Source of the DNA: Struthio camelus
Lineage: Eukaryota > Chordata > Aves > Struthioniformes > Struthionidae
Assembly (NCBI RefSeq): GCF_040807025.1
Contig: NC_090951.1
Coordinates: 5,890,001-5,954,000 of the forward strand
Length of the DNA stretch: 64,000 bases
Direction of reading: 5' to 3'
Position numbers and translations under genes: made by a program. The notes under the pieces are model-generated. The model was given only the letters and a program-made list of their open reading frames with translations, was not told where the DNA came from and did not search any database. Every line of letters begins with the position of its first letter. Positions within the stretch are counted from its first letter, which is position 1. Below are positions 1 to 13,563 of the stretch, one piece after another.

Positions 1-414
1 TATCATTTGACTTCTAATTTTCATTTCACAACTGCTTTTTAACAACATATGCAGCAGCCTTAGGGCAAGCTTCTCTCTTGGATGTTCACGTGCAAGCTTT
101 GCTAGAAGGGCTACGCACATGTAGCTTCAAAGCCAGATTTGGGACCTATAACTTTAATTCACCCACCAAATGGAGCTCCAGAATCCATTAAGGAAAAATA
201 ACTAGCAACCATCTGTCTTTATTCATCATGCCGAGAGCAGTTAATCAAACCTAGTGGACATTTTTACTTTCTTATTTCTCTTCCAACAGCTTTGAACACA
301 GATGCAGTCTTTCCATAATTAAACTGAGTATAGTAGCTCCTAGACAGATTAATTCTGGAGAACCTGTCAAAAATGTCAGATGGCATACAGGTTCTGTGTC
401 TTGTCCCTGGGATT

Positions 415-434
415 TATATATATATATATATATA
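415..434. repeat. (TA)10 microsatellite
   Basis: An uninterrupted TA dinucleotide run in AT-rich intergenic DNA. It is probably length-polymorphic. Confidence 0.9.
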
Positions 435-1964
435 AAAATTAAATTCAGTGGCTGAATTAACTCCTGAGAGCAATGTCAGAGTACGGCTAGGGGCTACAGT
501 CTCTCTTGTCTGCTAACGTATTTTAGGGACTCTCCAGTCATTGTAAGCTGGTTCACATTTGCAAATTGAGCGAGGCCTCACACTTTTCACTTTATTTCTG
601 AACGGCAAGAGTTTACTTAACCTCACTATCTAAATCTTCTGCAGAAGTAGGGGCAGATTAAGGCTACAATTAGCAAAATTAAGAGCTAGGCATAGCCCAC
701 ACTCTTAACCCCATCGCAGTGACAGTGGTGTTAGAGAACCCATTCTCTACAATAAGTTTTCCGTTAAGGTTGCAAGTAAGGATATCACTTCTGCACTCAA
801 CAAGTGTGTCTGGGAACTGAACTGAAATACAGGATGCAAATGGCAAACAGAAGGCAGCTACTTTTACTGACTGCTGAACCACATTTTTATTAGTGACTGG
901 AGGGCAAAAATCTCTATAAACTCATTGACAGACTTTTGAATCAATCTAAAGGTGCTCCAAGTACAAGAGTTACATTCTAAGAAGCTAGAATATAATTAAG
1001 TACTTTATGCCTAACAGTTATTCCAGACACATGTTTTTAGGAAAGCTCTCAGATATATGAATATGTTTTCTATTAATTTTAAGCATGAATATCCAAGGTG
1101 GTTTTTATATCTTGGTTACTATTAATAATGAGCTCATATGTGTTTTCAATTTTCCTTTTTCTAAATTATAGCATTTTAAAGCAGAGAGTACTTGCAGTTC
1201 TTAAAGTTTTTATGTTACTTGCTAAATATTCTCGTTTTTCAATTTAACTTTACAGTCAAATTTATGGACTGAAACTAGGATTTAAAAGTACCAGCCTAGG
1301 AGCAATTTTGGCTTCCCTTAAACTGGGTTTTTATTTTATTTTTTTTAACAAAGGAAAAGCTCAGGTCAAATATATCCTTGTGTCATTAAATTAGAATTTC
1401 AATGTCGTATAAAAGTTGTAAAGTTCTTATCTTTATATTTGGTTACAAAGAAAAGTTAATTAGTATTACTTTCGATTAAACAATGTAATCTGAAAAGGAC
1501 TCGGGCAAAATAAGAAGGGAATTTCCCAGAGAATGTCATTCAGTGACTCCATAAAAGAGAACGGCAGCGTACTTTCAAATTAGTCACGAAAACCGGACCG
1601 TGTTAAGTACTGATAGAAATTAGCAGATAGTGGCAAAACACCATGAGCCAAATTCTGCCCATGGAATCCGTTTGTGTACTTGGGGATATAATTTTGCCTC
1701 CATATGTTTAATTGCTAATATCTGGCTCATCTCTCAATCTTCTATCCCCACAGATATTTTCAAAATGACAAATGGAAATTAGGCACCCAACTATACTTGC
1801 AAAAGTGGGTAACTATCAAGTATCTGTAGTACCCCTAGAAATAAAACACAACGGCAGAAAATAGACATGAAAGAGTTATTGTGAAGAGTTATTGTGAGAG
1901 ACATGTTCTCTCTTTAAATGGTACCTTTCCCTTAGGAATGTTTAAGCACTTAGCTATCATAAAT

Positions 1965-2115
1965 ACTCAAAGAGGTAAGACACAATTATTATTCCCTCAG
2001 TACAGATGAATGAACTGAGGCAAAGAGAGGTCATCTAATTACTCAAAAAATCATAGAGGAAAATGCCAGAGTCATGGCACTCAGTCTTGGATTCTGCTGC
2101 TTGAATACGCTGCCT
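1965..2115 (-). repeat. MIR-like SINE remnant
   Basis: On the plus strand this reads like the reverse complement of the MIR core and tRNA-related part: attattccctcagtacag, then gaactgaggcaaagagaggt, then a degraded copy of the 'protein-coding-like' segment near gccagagtcatggcactcag. Many substitutions show an old insertion. The family call rests on recognised consensus words, not on an alignment, and a related CORE-SINE is possible. Confidence 0.6.
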
Positions 2116-5100
2116 TCCCTTTTAATTTCTTTTTTTACAGTTCCCAGAATGCCAGTTGTTAACTGTTTGATAGGACCTAGATATCCTAACCGCAGAATAA
2201 CCCCCATTGTGCTAGAAGCCATTCAAGTAAGGAACAAAAAGGACAGTTTCTTCCCCCTAAAACATTATCAGTTAATTTAAAACAAAGTACAGCTGTCAAA
2301 GATATTGAAGAACACATGGAGATAGCAGTGATCAATTTGACTGGAAGTGCTCTTTGAGTACAGGTAACCTAAGGATGATCATATTATGTTTTACAGACCC
2401 CATAACAGAGATTTAAGACCAGCAGTGAATCGCATTGTAAATGCTTACAAAGAATTCCTCCAGAGAACGAGGGAAATATGAGAAAAAGTAGGAAGACGCC
2501 TAGCTGAAAATGCAAAAAGTGGCCAGTGGAGACCGGAATTGCAGGCTCATCAGAACAGAGAGTTACTACCTCTATCCTGAATCAGAGATGAGCATAGAAG
2601 ATAAAAACATACATCTGTAAATGGGCAGATACAAGGGAAAAAAAATTGCTTTTGTGAAGACGGACAAGGAAAAAAGGTGTTACTAATCCAAGGGCATTAT
2701 GCCAAAAGCCTGAACAAAAAATGTTATTGTATAAAGATATTGCCCATGAGCAACTGCTAATTATAACCCACCTGGCCTCACTAGTGTGCTTCACAGACAT
2801 GTCTTCTGCAGCTGGAGACCTCATTCCGCAAGGAAATACAGGCAATATATTCCTCTTCTATTTCCTTTTTCTAATGTTATCATTCCCACTCACTTCACAT
2901 ATGTTAATTCTACTTTATCATAAACTAAGTTTCAGTATTGCTGAACCCAAGCATAATTAATCCAAAAAGAAGAGATTAAAAAATTACAGGAGTCTAAGAA
3001 TTATTAATGTGAGGATCTTACTATTCACTCTTTCGTTTCTGAAAGCATAAGGTATTGGGATGTGATGCAACTTACCAGGAGAACAAGTCTCAAATCCTAC
3101 CTACTCACTCAGGCACTAACTTCATCAACATTCCCGCAGAGCCACGTACAGCTACAATGTGTGGAAAAACTAGCAGTGAGATGTTAAGCCACTTGAATTT
3201 TTTTACAGGCTGCCATTTGCAGAACTGCTATAGGTTCAAACAACATATTTTAAAATCGGCCCTGAGCACTGCTTCACTATTCAGTACTTCTGGCAGGAAT
3301 AGTTTATGCCCCGCTTTCATCTTTTTATTTACCTTTCATATATCTCCCTTGAAGAATCCACTGCTTCTCTTAAGCACCTTACACGCGAACATTCACTTTT
3401 TTGCTTATAAGGCTATACGCAAAGAGGGATTGTAACTCAGCCCCCCTCGGCCACCTCTGCTGTCTGTCTTCTGGGCTAGGCCAAAAAACAGTTCATATTT
3501 TCAAACTTTTCTCCTCAACTAGGAGGGCTAAAAACTGGAAAGCATTATTCAACCGTAAGAAGAGCTGCCTCAGTACTGGATGTGAGGTATGGAGGACTTA
3601 GAAGGGAAGGAGCACAGAACTGACTTGATTTGAGGACAACAGTCCAGTTAGAAGAAGCTGAGTGGGACTCTTGCCACTCACTGTGTCCCTCACAGGAAAG
3701 GACGCCTCATGCAAAATTCTTTGGTTTTACCCAGTACAGGTCAGGGAGCAGGTATCTCTCTCTGGAAAGGGAAAGTACAGTCAGACCTGAGCCTCAGCTC
3801 AGGCAGGTAAGTATCTTTAAGGGCTGAGAACTAAGCACAGGTTACGTGAAACAAATGAGAAATACAGGAAACTTTAAAACTGGAACTGGAACTTTAACAT
3901 GCTGCCAAAAGTGCCTGCACAAATGGGGCTACAATTTACAACCAATCCTTTAAAATGACAGTTCAAGCTTACAGTAATGCAAGCCAGAATGTTAAGAGAA
4001 AATACAAAGATTTGTAACGAAATTGTGAGAACTGACAATAATTATTTTCATCCATCCTTTTGAATGCAACTATATACTTTTGTGTTGAGTTGCTATAAAG
4101 AAGTCTCTTTGTACAAATAAAGTTCCTTTTTAGTAAAACATCAGAGAACTTGTAAAGCTTTTATAAAATCAGTACTTATAGTAAAAGAACATAAAGACTT
4201 ATCTGAACAATACTTAACATTTATACTTGGTACCTTGCCTAGAGGCCAACTACTAATACATTCAAAATTGGACAGCTCCATCACCCAACAGCTTACAAGG
4301 CAGTGTTAAGTGTTATCATGACAGTCACAACTCAAAGGCCGCAAACGCAGTCGTAGAATACAAGGAATAGAGTTAAAAATAGCTCTGTCAGCCTTCCTCG
4401 CAGTGCTCTTGTGCAGCCCTCCAGCATGATGCAGGAAACAGACTATAGCCCACTATGCAGGAAATATATTCTGTAGTGTTTACATATATATGCTTACGTT
4501 ATCCTTAACTTTTGTACTAAATACTCTTCTTTTTATTCCATAAAAGGAAAAAGTAAATAGCAAGGTCATACTCATCAGCATCTTCATCCCAGGGTATCTG
4601 ATTGTGATATTCACTTCAGTTATCACGGCCAAAAGCACCCAGTGGTCAACTTTTTAAAGGAATTTAATAATTCTAATAATCCAATAATTCTAAGAAGTCT
4701 AAATTATGGAACACAAAAATGATGTGCTATTGCACCAAGATTACCCATAAAAGCTCAAAACATTGAAGAGAGATGTTCATTAAGACCCCTTCTTAAAACA
4801 TAATCTACAGAAAGAGAAGGCCCGCTTTCGTATTCAGTCCTGGTTGCATAGCCTTATTTCTCATTTGATTTTACCAGAGATAATATGAGGAATAGGTTTG
4901 CTATCTAAATGGGAGTGGTGCTTGCAGCATATTCTCACAAGGGCCACTCCAACTTTGAAATTCTTTCCCAAATTAATGATCTTCAAGACATGATGAAAGT
5001 CCATCACTGACAAAAAGCTTATGGAAAAGGCATAAACAGTACGATTCCTTTGCAAACAGGACACGTGGGGAGTTGGACTGCATACTATATTCTCATTAAC

Positions 5101-8100
5101 AGTTACAAACTGTGGGTCATTGTGTTTTTTTTAATTATAATTATGAAAGGCATTTTTTCATAATCAGATAAAACAATATGGAAAGGGGGATGATTACGCC
5201 TGGTAAATTCATAACGTGCATGCTGCTTAAGAATGGTTAACTGCCTGCTTTAGCTGATCTTTTTTTGTGAGGTTAGGGAAAGGGGCAAGGATCAAAACTA
5301 CAGAAGAAATATAAAAAGTGAAGTCTCTTTGGCTTTCCTGCTAACAATATGACACTCAAGGGATTCTTACTGGCCATTCAAACTGCTTTCCCAGATAGTT
5401 TTTAAAAAGGCAAAGGAGCTCGGGCAACGTCACTGACAGACTTGGAGAAAGTCTTACAGTAGATCGGGCCTTTCCTTGGAAAGTGCTACTATGACAACTG
5501 CTAAAACAGACATTCTTATCATAATAATGATTATGAATTGTTAAAGCTGAATATGTAAACTGATTAAGCAAGTAATTTTCCTTTATATCATTTTATTCAG
5601 CTAGTGCATAAAGAACTCCTTAGGTACACAACTTTTTTTTTTTTTTTAATAACTTGAAGATTACATATTAGAATTGAGAAACTTTCATTATCCAAGAAAT
5701 CCAGTTACTAGAACATGCCGTTCTTCTAAATCTTTTAGAAAAACATTTCAGTTTATATACCTTGTCCATGATGTGTTTGATGTTTGATTCTTCCACATTC
5801 CTAGGATGAAGGAAGAATTAAGCTGATGTATGTCCTGGAATTAATCCAGCATTTTTAACTAGCACAAATCCTGTTTTGATGGGCTTGATACTCTCTAAAA
5901 GATAAAGAAGTACTTAAATGCAAAGCTCAGTCAGAATTCTTTTACTGCAAGAATCAAAGAAAAAAGTCAAACATTTGACTCCCACAGTTATTTAGATCTT
6001 GCTTTTCCCTCAAAAGCAGCAAAAACACAAAATTAGTTATAACCAGATGCTGCACCATAACTTCTGTTGAGTTGAATGAAAATTTAGAGCAAGCATAACT
6101 TGCAGTAAACTAAGTTACAGCACTTGCGCACTCTCAGTTGAACAGTTCCCAGTTTGAACATGTCCTTCATGTTACTGTTCCAGGACAAAACATGTCCAAA
6201 TAAGATTTGTGAACAGAAGATAAACGTGTGTTTATAATCATCTCTTCTTTGTAACTTTAGTAACTCTGCCACATTGTAGAGTTAAGGGATTTATTTTGTT
6301 TTGACAAAGAGCCTCAACCTTCAAAATTTTTGGTTCTGAGTAAATCCATTTCGAAGGAAAACTCAGTTTTGTGCCAGAACTACTTGTGTTGAAATGGCTT
6401 AGAATTAAGTCGTAGATCAGTCCACAATAAAACATCTATGAATTCTGAATTCTACAGTCAAACATTAATTTCATGGAACAGATAAACAGTATCACAGATA
6501 TATAAGAAAATGCCAAGATGCCATTAAGTCTGTCTTCAGAGGTCATGTAATTTAAACCTAGCTGAAGTAACAAAGAGCTTGCATCCTTTTCTTGAAGTTT
6601 TTTAACTCTACTTATACATTCTATCGTTCACCTAGTCCTTCCTCTGCAAAATTATGTAATTTTTGCTGTTTTCAAGGTAATGCCAGAACTAAAACGGGCA
6701 GCACCATTTTTCAGTCCGTGTGTGTGTTTTGCTTTCTTGCTGTTCTAAGTGCCTGAAAATGGAAGGCCACTGCCTAGACTGTGAACGCTGGATCATGAAT
6801 ACGAAAACAGCAGAAGTAAGTCTGAAGGCGGATAAAAATTGTATGTTTCCCTTCCATGTCAGTAGATAGAGCTTTTACTCTGAAACCCGTATAAATGCTA
6901 CAGCAAATGCAGGCGTTAGCGTTCTTGCTGATACGTCTCCTCTCATCCTCAGCACCAGTACCTGCAGATTTCTTATTCACAGACAGAAAATTAACACAGT
7001 ACAAAATACAGATTAAAGAAAAATTTTTGCCTCAAGTTTATTCGACAACTGGTATAGCACCTGCCGCTTGTGAAGTCGAAAGATCCTTTACATCCTTCCA
7101 AATGATCAAAGTAGTACATCTCCAACCATCAATTAGATGATCAATTAGTAGAGTCAGCAATTCATAGTAGACTGACTTCATCTTGTTTTCACTAGTTAAG
7201 AGGGGAAGACCTCTGGAAACCTATGGATAGCTGAATTCAGTTATGAATAACTATGAAAGAGAAGCCATTCTTAATTATCAGTTTGGTAAATCAGAGCAGT
7301 TGGATGCACATCAATCACACTTGAAATCCAACTAGATAATTACTGAAATGTAAGTATATATAATTCCTTTCTAAAATAGTTGCCTATTTAACTAATGAGA
7401 AGACTAGCTTTAAGCGACTGAATCAAAGACATTCAGAATCGCATTCCATAAACTTTCCTCCCTCATTTTGAGAGCAAAACATCTGTGAAAGTCTTTTCAA
7501 GAATATTTTGCTCGTCTTTCATAGTATATCTGAATATACTGACTTTTAAGGCATATAATCCTTTCGGGTACAAAAGGCTCAATAGTTTAGCCCTCGTAGT
7601 TTTGTGTAGCTGCTCTACACTATTGGACTTATTCATGAAGTACAGCTATAGGATTGGATAAAATTTGGCTTTTTAACCATAAAGCACCACAATGACATTG
7701 GATAACATACACTTTTGTACTATTAAGTACTAATGTTTGCAACATATTTTACAAACAGATATTAGCACCTCAGAACATCAGGTAATATATCAGGTCAAAT
7801 GACAAGTTAAAAAAAAATCTAGGCTTAAGGGAGCTTAAGGTCAATACTTCTATAGCGACTACTTACTTCATATGCCTAGACTGAAATGCTTGAAGTGGCT
7901 GTTAAGAATCCCTTGAGACTCCATTTATCTCCACAGAGATTATGAACATTAACATCTGCTCATTCTGAAAACTGGGTTATCTATGTATTCTGTAGGGTAC
8001 CCAAACGGATGCACAGAACATGAACAATTATTTTGTTATCAAAATAAAAAGACATAACACAGGTTATTCTCTGTCCGGTTCTCCAACCGCTAACTTCTCC

Positions 8101-9714
8101 TAAAATATGTAAACTTTCTTTCTTGCCTTCCTTCTAAGATAAATAACTAAATGTCGCTTCCGAAAGTATGATCATCAACATTTTTGAGGCACTGCAGAAG
8201 GGAAAAGAAGTTAATTTCTGACAACTTCACAGAATGTATGCATCACTTCTAACTTCTGAATAGAAAACTCCGAATCAAGTTTGTGTTTTAAGACTCCTTG
8301 CAAACATAATTCAAAGCCACTTCAGAGTCTTTTATAACAATGATTTTTCAGAAATAAAGCACTAAAGACGACCATAGTGAAACCCCATCATAAAATCCAA
8401 GATAGTCAGGGAAGCTACCCACAACTTGGGTAGCTGGAACAACTACCTGGAAGGAAAATTGACTTCTGTCATTCCACTCTTTTCTGATATAGTATGTGTA
8501 TGCTGCATGAAACAGCCTTTACCTGAGCTGTAAAAACTGATACCATGACATCAAATATAACACATATTAATGATGCTATGCAAGACAGCTGTGTTACATC
8601 AACTCTATGATACAAGAGCACCCTCTCAGGTCACGCTAAAAAATACATAACTGCAAAAGAAACTGTACAGGCATTTTGAACAACTGGTTCAGCTGGCAAC
8701 TGCTAGATATTCCCATCTTACCTGACCTTTCCTCATAAGAGGGACAAAGATCTTTTGAGCATTTTGTACCTTCTGAACAGCCAACTGCATCCTTCTACGC
8801 CCATCTACATTGCAGGCCAGCTGCTGCCACAGCCTAGAGAGAGGAGGCTATGAAATGCTCCTGATTGTGCGTCGCTTTGAGCTGGGTTGCCTCATCCAAA
8901 TCAGGCAGGACAGAAACTAGTCAGCAGGGCTCTGCAAGGCTGCTGCCAACATCACATCCGAGTGACTACACGGGTTCTTTGCTGGACCTTTCACGTATGA
9001 AAAGGAACACGCTAACTACAGGTGAATAGCTATCCCAAAATCTGCATCCACATCCAAAAAGATCCAAGAACTAGAATGACACTAGTACTTATTTATTGTT
9101 TGATACGTATAGGAAGAATTATATAAAGAAGCCCACACACCTTCAGTGCAACATATACCTAACCTTTTCCTTCACACAAGGGGCTCAAAATACTCCGCAA
9201 ATAGCTTGACGTTTTTCAAGAATCCTGTTGATTCTACTTTCCATTTTATGAATTTCTTTTTGACATGGAATCCACTTCTCTAGCCTCCTGCCTGCATCTC
9301 TTTCTAGTCAGTACCAGAAATATACACTCATATCTCCTAAAATGAGAGAACACAAAACACTTACATAGGGAAAAAGGCATAAGGCAACTGTTTAGCTGAG
9401 CAAATTTCAAGATATGTGAATTAGTCTTGAGGAAACTGTGAATATCATTAAAATCAAAATCATTTTCCGTTCTCAGTATGGAAGAGAGAGCATAAGTCTT
9501 TCCGTTAATGAAACTAACAGGAAAAAAAACTGTAAGCACCTGTAAGTACTATGGTTTGCAGCCTTCACATAGCCAAATGTACGACAAGTTCCATAAGCAA
9601 TATTGTACAGTGAACAGGTATCCTAAGAAGAAGTCAATTTTCAGAAGGTCCAGCTTGCATACTTGCCAAAAATCTGCAAGCCCCATATAATTGACTTCCT
9701 ACTTCATTAATATT

Positions 9715-9905
9715 TGTATAGCACCTACAATTCCGGCTTCTGAAACATAAATGAAACAAGCATCACAACAATCTCATGCAGTGAAGAAGTGCAACGTCAC
9801 CTTTGTTAGGGAACAGAAATTGATTTGCTCGAGGACACTCAGGAAGCCTTGGTCAGACCCAAGAATAAAACTCAGACTAACATTTTTATCCATACCCCTG
9901 TTCTT
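9715..9905 (-). repeat. MIR-like SINE remnant
   Basis: The segment around gatttgctcgaggacactca followed by gaataaaactcagac resembles the reverse complement of the MIR words 'ctgggttcgaatcc...ctgtgtgaccttgggcaag'. It is preceded by atttgtatagcacctac, which is typical of the 3' part. It is strongly diverged and its boundaries are approximate. Confidence 0.45.
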
Positions 9906-11299
9906 CTCTTTTAAAAATATTCCTTTTTAAAAAAGACTGAACGTTTGATTTTAATTTCAGATATTACAGTTCTCTCTATTTCCTTATACAACATACCTGC
10001 CATTTTCACCTCTTTAGCTCTGGCCCAGCTTTTAAGTCTTGTTTTCTTCTCCCATCCCATTTGTTCAATGAAAAAAAAAAAACCCACAATTAAATAATAC
10101 CACAAAGAAATCAATCAAATAATACAAAAACAGTGGAGTAAGGTTTAGTTCCCCAGCTGAAATACTGCCTTGCTTCCTGAGATAATACTGCTGGTATGCT
10201 TTGCATTTTGACACAAAAATAATTTTACTAGTTAGGTATTTAAATTGCAAAGGGAATCAGATGAAGTAACATATGATGAAAGGAGAATTAATGATTTTAT
10301 TGCTCATTCTTCCTAACTTGCATAGCTCACTACAGCTGCTCATTTAGCTCCATTTATTTGCTAATTTAAGGATTTCTTTGCAGACAATTTCAGGTTCATT
10401 TCAGCTCCGGCTGTCACAGATAACACACCCATTTATATTGCAAATATTTCTATCTTGACACTCTTTGCCCTAGCCTACAATTCCAGGTATCAATTCAAAG
10501 TGACTATAACAGTTGGGTTCTCTGCATGTTGGGATATATGCAAAGCATGCCACAGCATGGCAGAGGCTCTGAAATGCCTAGTTCTCTAAGTGAAAGTTGG
10601 TAGCGGAGACCAGGATTATAAATAAAGCAGATTTAAAAAAAAATCCAAGGACAAGTATTCATTATATATAAGGTAAATCTTGAAATCCATTTATTTGACG
10701 ATAATACACAATTTATGGTACATTCAAAAGTGTCCATAAAGTCTTAGGAAAGCCAGGGTCTTACACTGAAACAAAAGCAACAGCATGAAAAAATGGATCG
10801 TGCAAAACGATGGGATCTGAGAGCATCAAGTTTTCAAGTCGGATATGTCAGTGTAAAATGAGGACAATATTCACCCATAGCTTTCACATAGATGTCTCCA
10901 TTTTGAAGGAACAAACATTTGCTGCTACGCTTTGAGGACAAAAAAAGACTACGTATTATAATGAGAAATAAACTGTTTATGAGCAGAAATTTTACAGCAT
11001 CTTAACTACTGCTTCTTATGTCTATGCAGCTTTCTTTCATCTACTTGCAATAATCTGACACAATTTCTTTCCATGTAGATAACATACCAGGCAGAAAGTA
11101 AGAAAAAGTAGAATGCAGAGGAAGAGAGAGTTCTCAATCCTGCAAACTGTGCTGCATAGATAGATCACAAAGCCCAGAGGAAAAAACGTCACTGAGGTTA
11201 ACAGCTACCTGTTCAAATTTACCCACACAACACAGACTGCAAGGTCAGCAACACAGTTCAGGTTGCACAAAGCTCCATGAGCTAATAAAGGAGTGCTGC

Positions 11300-11450
11300 T
11301 GAACTTGTTGTGGAGTTCCTCATCCTTGGAGATATTCAGAACCCGACCGGACATGGTCCTGAGCAACCTGCTCTAGCTGACCCTGCTTTGAGCAGAGGGG
11401 TTGGACTAGACAATCTCTTCTGAGCTAGAATTCTCACCTCTATGAACACA
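11300..11450 (+). mobile_element. CR1 LINE, 5'-truncated 3' end
   Basis: The sequence carries the words of the avian CR1 3' end in order: ccttggagatattcagaaccc, gacatggtcctgagcaacct, gctctagctgaccctgcttt, and gcagaggggttggactaga followed by caatctcttctgagc. CR1 is the dominant retrotransposon of birds and other reptiles, and insertions are usually 5'-truncated, as here. The terminal octamer repeat is degraded, so the copy is old. No open reading frame is left. This is the best single clue that the genome is avian. Confidence 0.85.
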
Positions 11451-12549
11451 TCATTGATAATGTATGTCTACAAAGTATTTTAAGAGATGCTCGAGGGCTA
11501 CCTCAAGATTTTCTCTTCTGCCCACGCAGAGAGTAGATAGGGAAATTAACTGTCAGCTATGATTGAAGCATGTCCTCCAAACCAGACACTCCACATGTCT
11601 ACGTAGGTACAGCAGTTTTGCATAGCTAGGCTGCTCACAGGGTGACCACAACAGACTCACACATGCAATGTGCAGGGAGTATACTCTGCACATACACAGC
11701 ACATGCTCTGTGCTTGAGATTTCTATTTAAGAGCCGCAGAGGTCCACTGGCAATAAATAATTGCCAAAAATATTGTTTAACCTTCATAGGACTCTTTTTA
11801 GAATCTGTGTTGCTATAATTCTTGCCAGTCATCAATCAAAATAAAAATATATTTTGCCTTCTTCTCTCAGGATTTTGCAAAATTGAAACTTGCGTGATTT
11901 AAGCAGTTTTGACAGTGAATTCATTTTTTGAGTTCTAAGATTCCCTGAGAGACTCACATATCTCTGAAAGAAAAAGGAGAAAAAAACACAGAAGAGACAC
12001 TGATAGCGCAGTCCTACATTGTTTCCTTGTTACCACTCCCTCTCTCAGGCACCTCGCGCAGGATTGTATGATGCTTAACTCGGGAGCAATTCTCCTGAAA
12101 TCAGTTACCATCAAGCATCGTTTTCCTACTCTCAATAACATTTTAGCCTCTGCCTAACGTGTAATGAACTCTTTTGTCAGCATGTTATGTGGTACAGGCT
12201 GATGAATGGACATTAGAGTAACTACCCGTATCAGAGATGATTTAACCTTTGTGTAGACACGGACAATACTGTTAGAATTTAGGATAAATGCTGCAGTGTC
12301 AGTTTGCGCCATTTCACACACAACTCTAAAAGTAATAAAGCGCTTCCAGATATGCAACAATTTAATGATAACCAGAATCAAAAAACGTGCTCTGGATTTA
12401 GGTATCAAATGTTTGTTCTCTAAACCCACTGGCACTGGGATTGAGCCGACATAAAGCACCGTATTTATACAGAACCCTTCAAGTTATTTAAATTCTGGAA
12501 ATCGGTAGCATTAGTCTTTCTCAAACAACAAGCAAGTCAGGAGAGGCTC

Positions 12550-13250
12550 TGCCTGCCTCCGGTCTCGAGGTGTGTTTAACGCACTCCGTTGCCACCAGAG
12601 CCGGACCACTCCACGGCGCCTGGAAAAGCAGCGGTGGCCGGTGCCAGCACCCTGCCGCGGCAAAGCGCTCCCCAGCAGGGTCGCTCACCCACAGGGAGCC
12701 GGGGTGCCTTTACACCACGGGGGACGGCAGCAGGCGAAGCCAGAAAGTCTCCCGTGCACCTAAACAAAACAGGACTAAGGGGCTCTCCAGCCCCAGGGGC
12801 TCTCTGCAGAGCTGGGACGGTGGACGTGGGTGCCGCATCAGCGTTAATAACTGCGAAAAAGACAGCAGAACTACCTAAGTTTTTAACATCTCTGGTAAGA
12901 AGTTTAAATATTTGATGCCATGTTCTGTCTCTCAAGCAGTAATCATAAAGACTGTGGGTTTAGCAGAGCAAAAAAACGTCGTTTCCAGTGGCAGGGAAGC
13001 ATGGGGAACGGGCTTTTAAAAGCGGGCACCTGGAGAGGTTGTAACGACGATCCATTTTGTGTTACGGGAACACCGCAGGGCTCTTTACAGGACCAGGCCG
13101 TGTACTCAGCACAGGGCCCAAATTAAAAAGGCAACTGGAATGGCGGGGAAAAAGAGTTATTTCTATCTTAACTCATAAGCGCGAACAGTGGGACGCGGCA
13201 TAGCTGGAAAAGGCTGAGACGTCAAAGACAGTTAGGGATCGTCTTAACCC
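12550..13250. other. GC-rich shore of the SDR42E1 CpG island
   Basis: Base composition rises sharply here compared with the AT-rich DNA to the left. Several overlapping open frames exist on both strands (about 100-119 codons), which is expected when GC-rich DNA depletes stop codons. None resembles a known protein. A divergent promoter-associated transcript is possible but cannot be shown from sequence. Confidence 0.5.
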
Positions 13251-13563
13251 GCTCTTTGAAACGTCTTAAACCGACACCCGAAGGCTGCTCCACCAGCTCG
13301 GGAGCAGGCGAGGGAACGGCCGCCTGCGCGGCCGCCGAGGGAGGCAACAGGGCTAACGCCCGCCGCCTCGCGGCCCAGCAGCGGCTCCTCACGGGCTGTC
13401 CCCAGCTCCCGCCTGCAGGGAGGCGGCCGCGGCGCTACAGGCTGCGGCCGCCGCCGCCTCCCGCCGCTTCCCGCGCAAACCGCCGCCGCCATTTTGCTGG
13501 GCGGCCGGCGGGGGAACTTCATTTCCCGTGAAGCCCAGCGGCAGCGGCAGCGCCCCCGGAGGC

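Larger units (their letters stand above)
1..13250. other. Intergenic region without a supported gene
   Basis: AT-rich sequence upstream of SDR42E1. It contains scattered MIR-like remnants, a CR1 LINE 3' fragment, a (TA)n run and homopolymer tracts, which are listed separately. Open frames here are short (at most 126 codons) and I recognise none of them. Mammalian synteny predicts HSD17B2 head-to-head with SDR42E1. I looked for its hydrophobic N-terminal exon and its Rossmann motif on the minus strand and did not see them, so that gene probably starts left of the window. From about 12.55 kb the base composition rises into the CpG-island shore. Confidence 0.6.

Noticed and set aside
3055-3435. 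126-codon plus-strand open frame in intergenic DNA
   Set aside because: Low-complexity, hydrophobic composition with no recognisable motif and no flanking gene signals.
5766-5894. Two adjacent splice-flanked minus-strand mini-ORFs
   Set aside because: They overlap in a way that cannot both be used (the acceptor of one lies just after the stop of the other), and neither is recognised.
9246-9420. Minus-strand exon-like stretch after ttctctcattttag
   Set aside because: Two frames look equally open and neither is recognised. Pseudo-exons of this quality are frequent in AT-rich DNA.
12570-12935. Overlapping open frames of 63-119 codons on both strands
   Set aside because: They overlap in several frames in GC-rich DNA and match no protein I know. 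Stop-codon depletion explains them.
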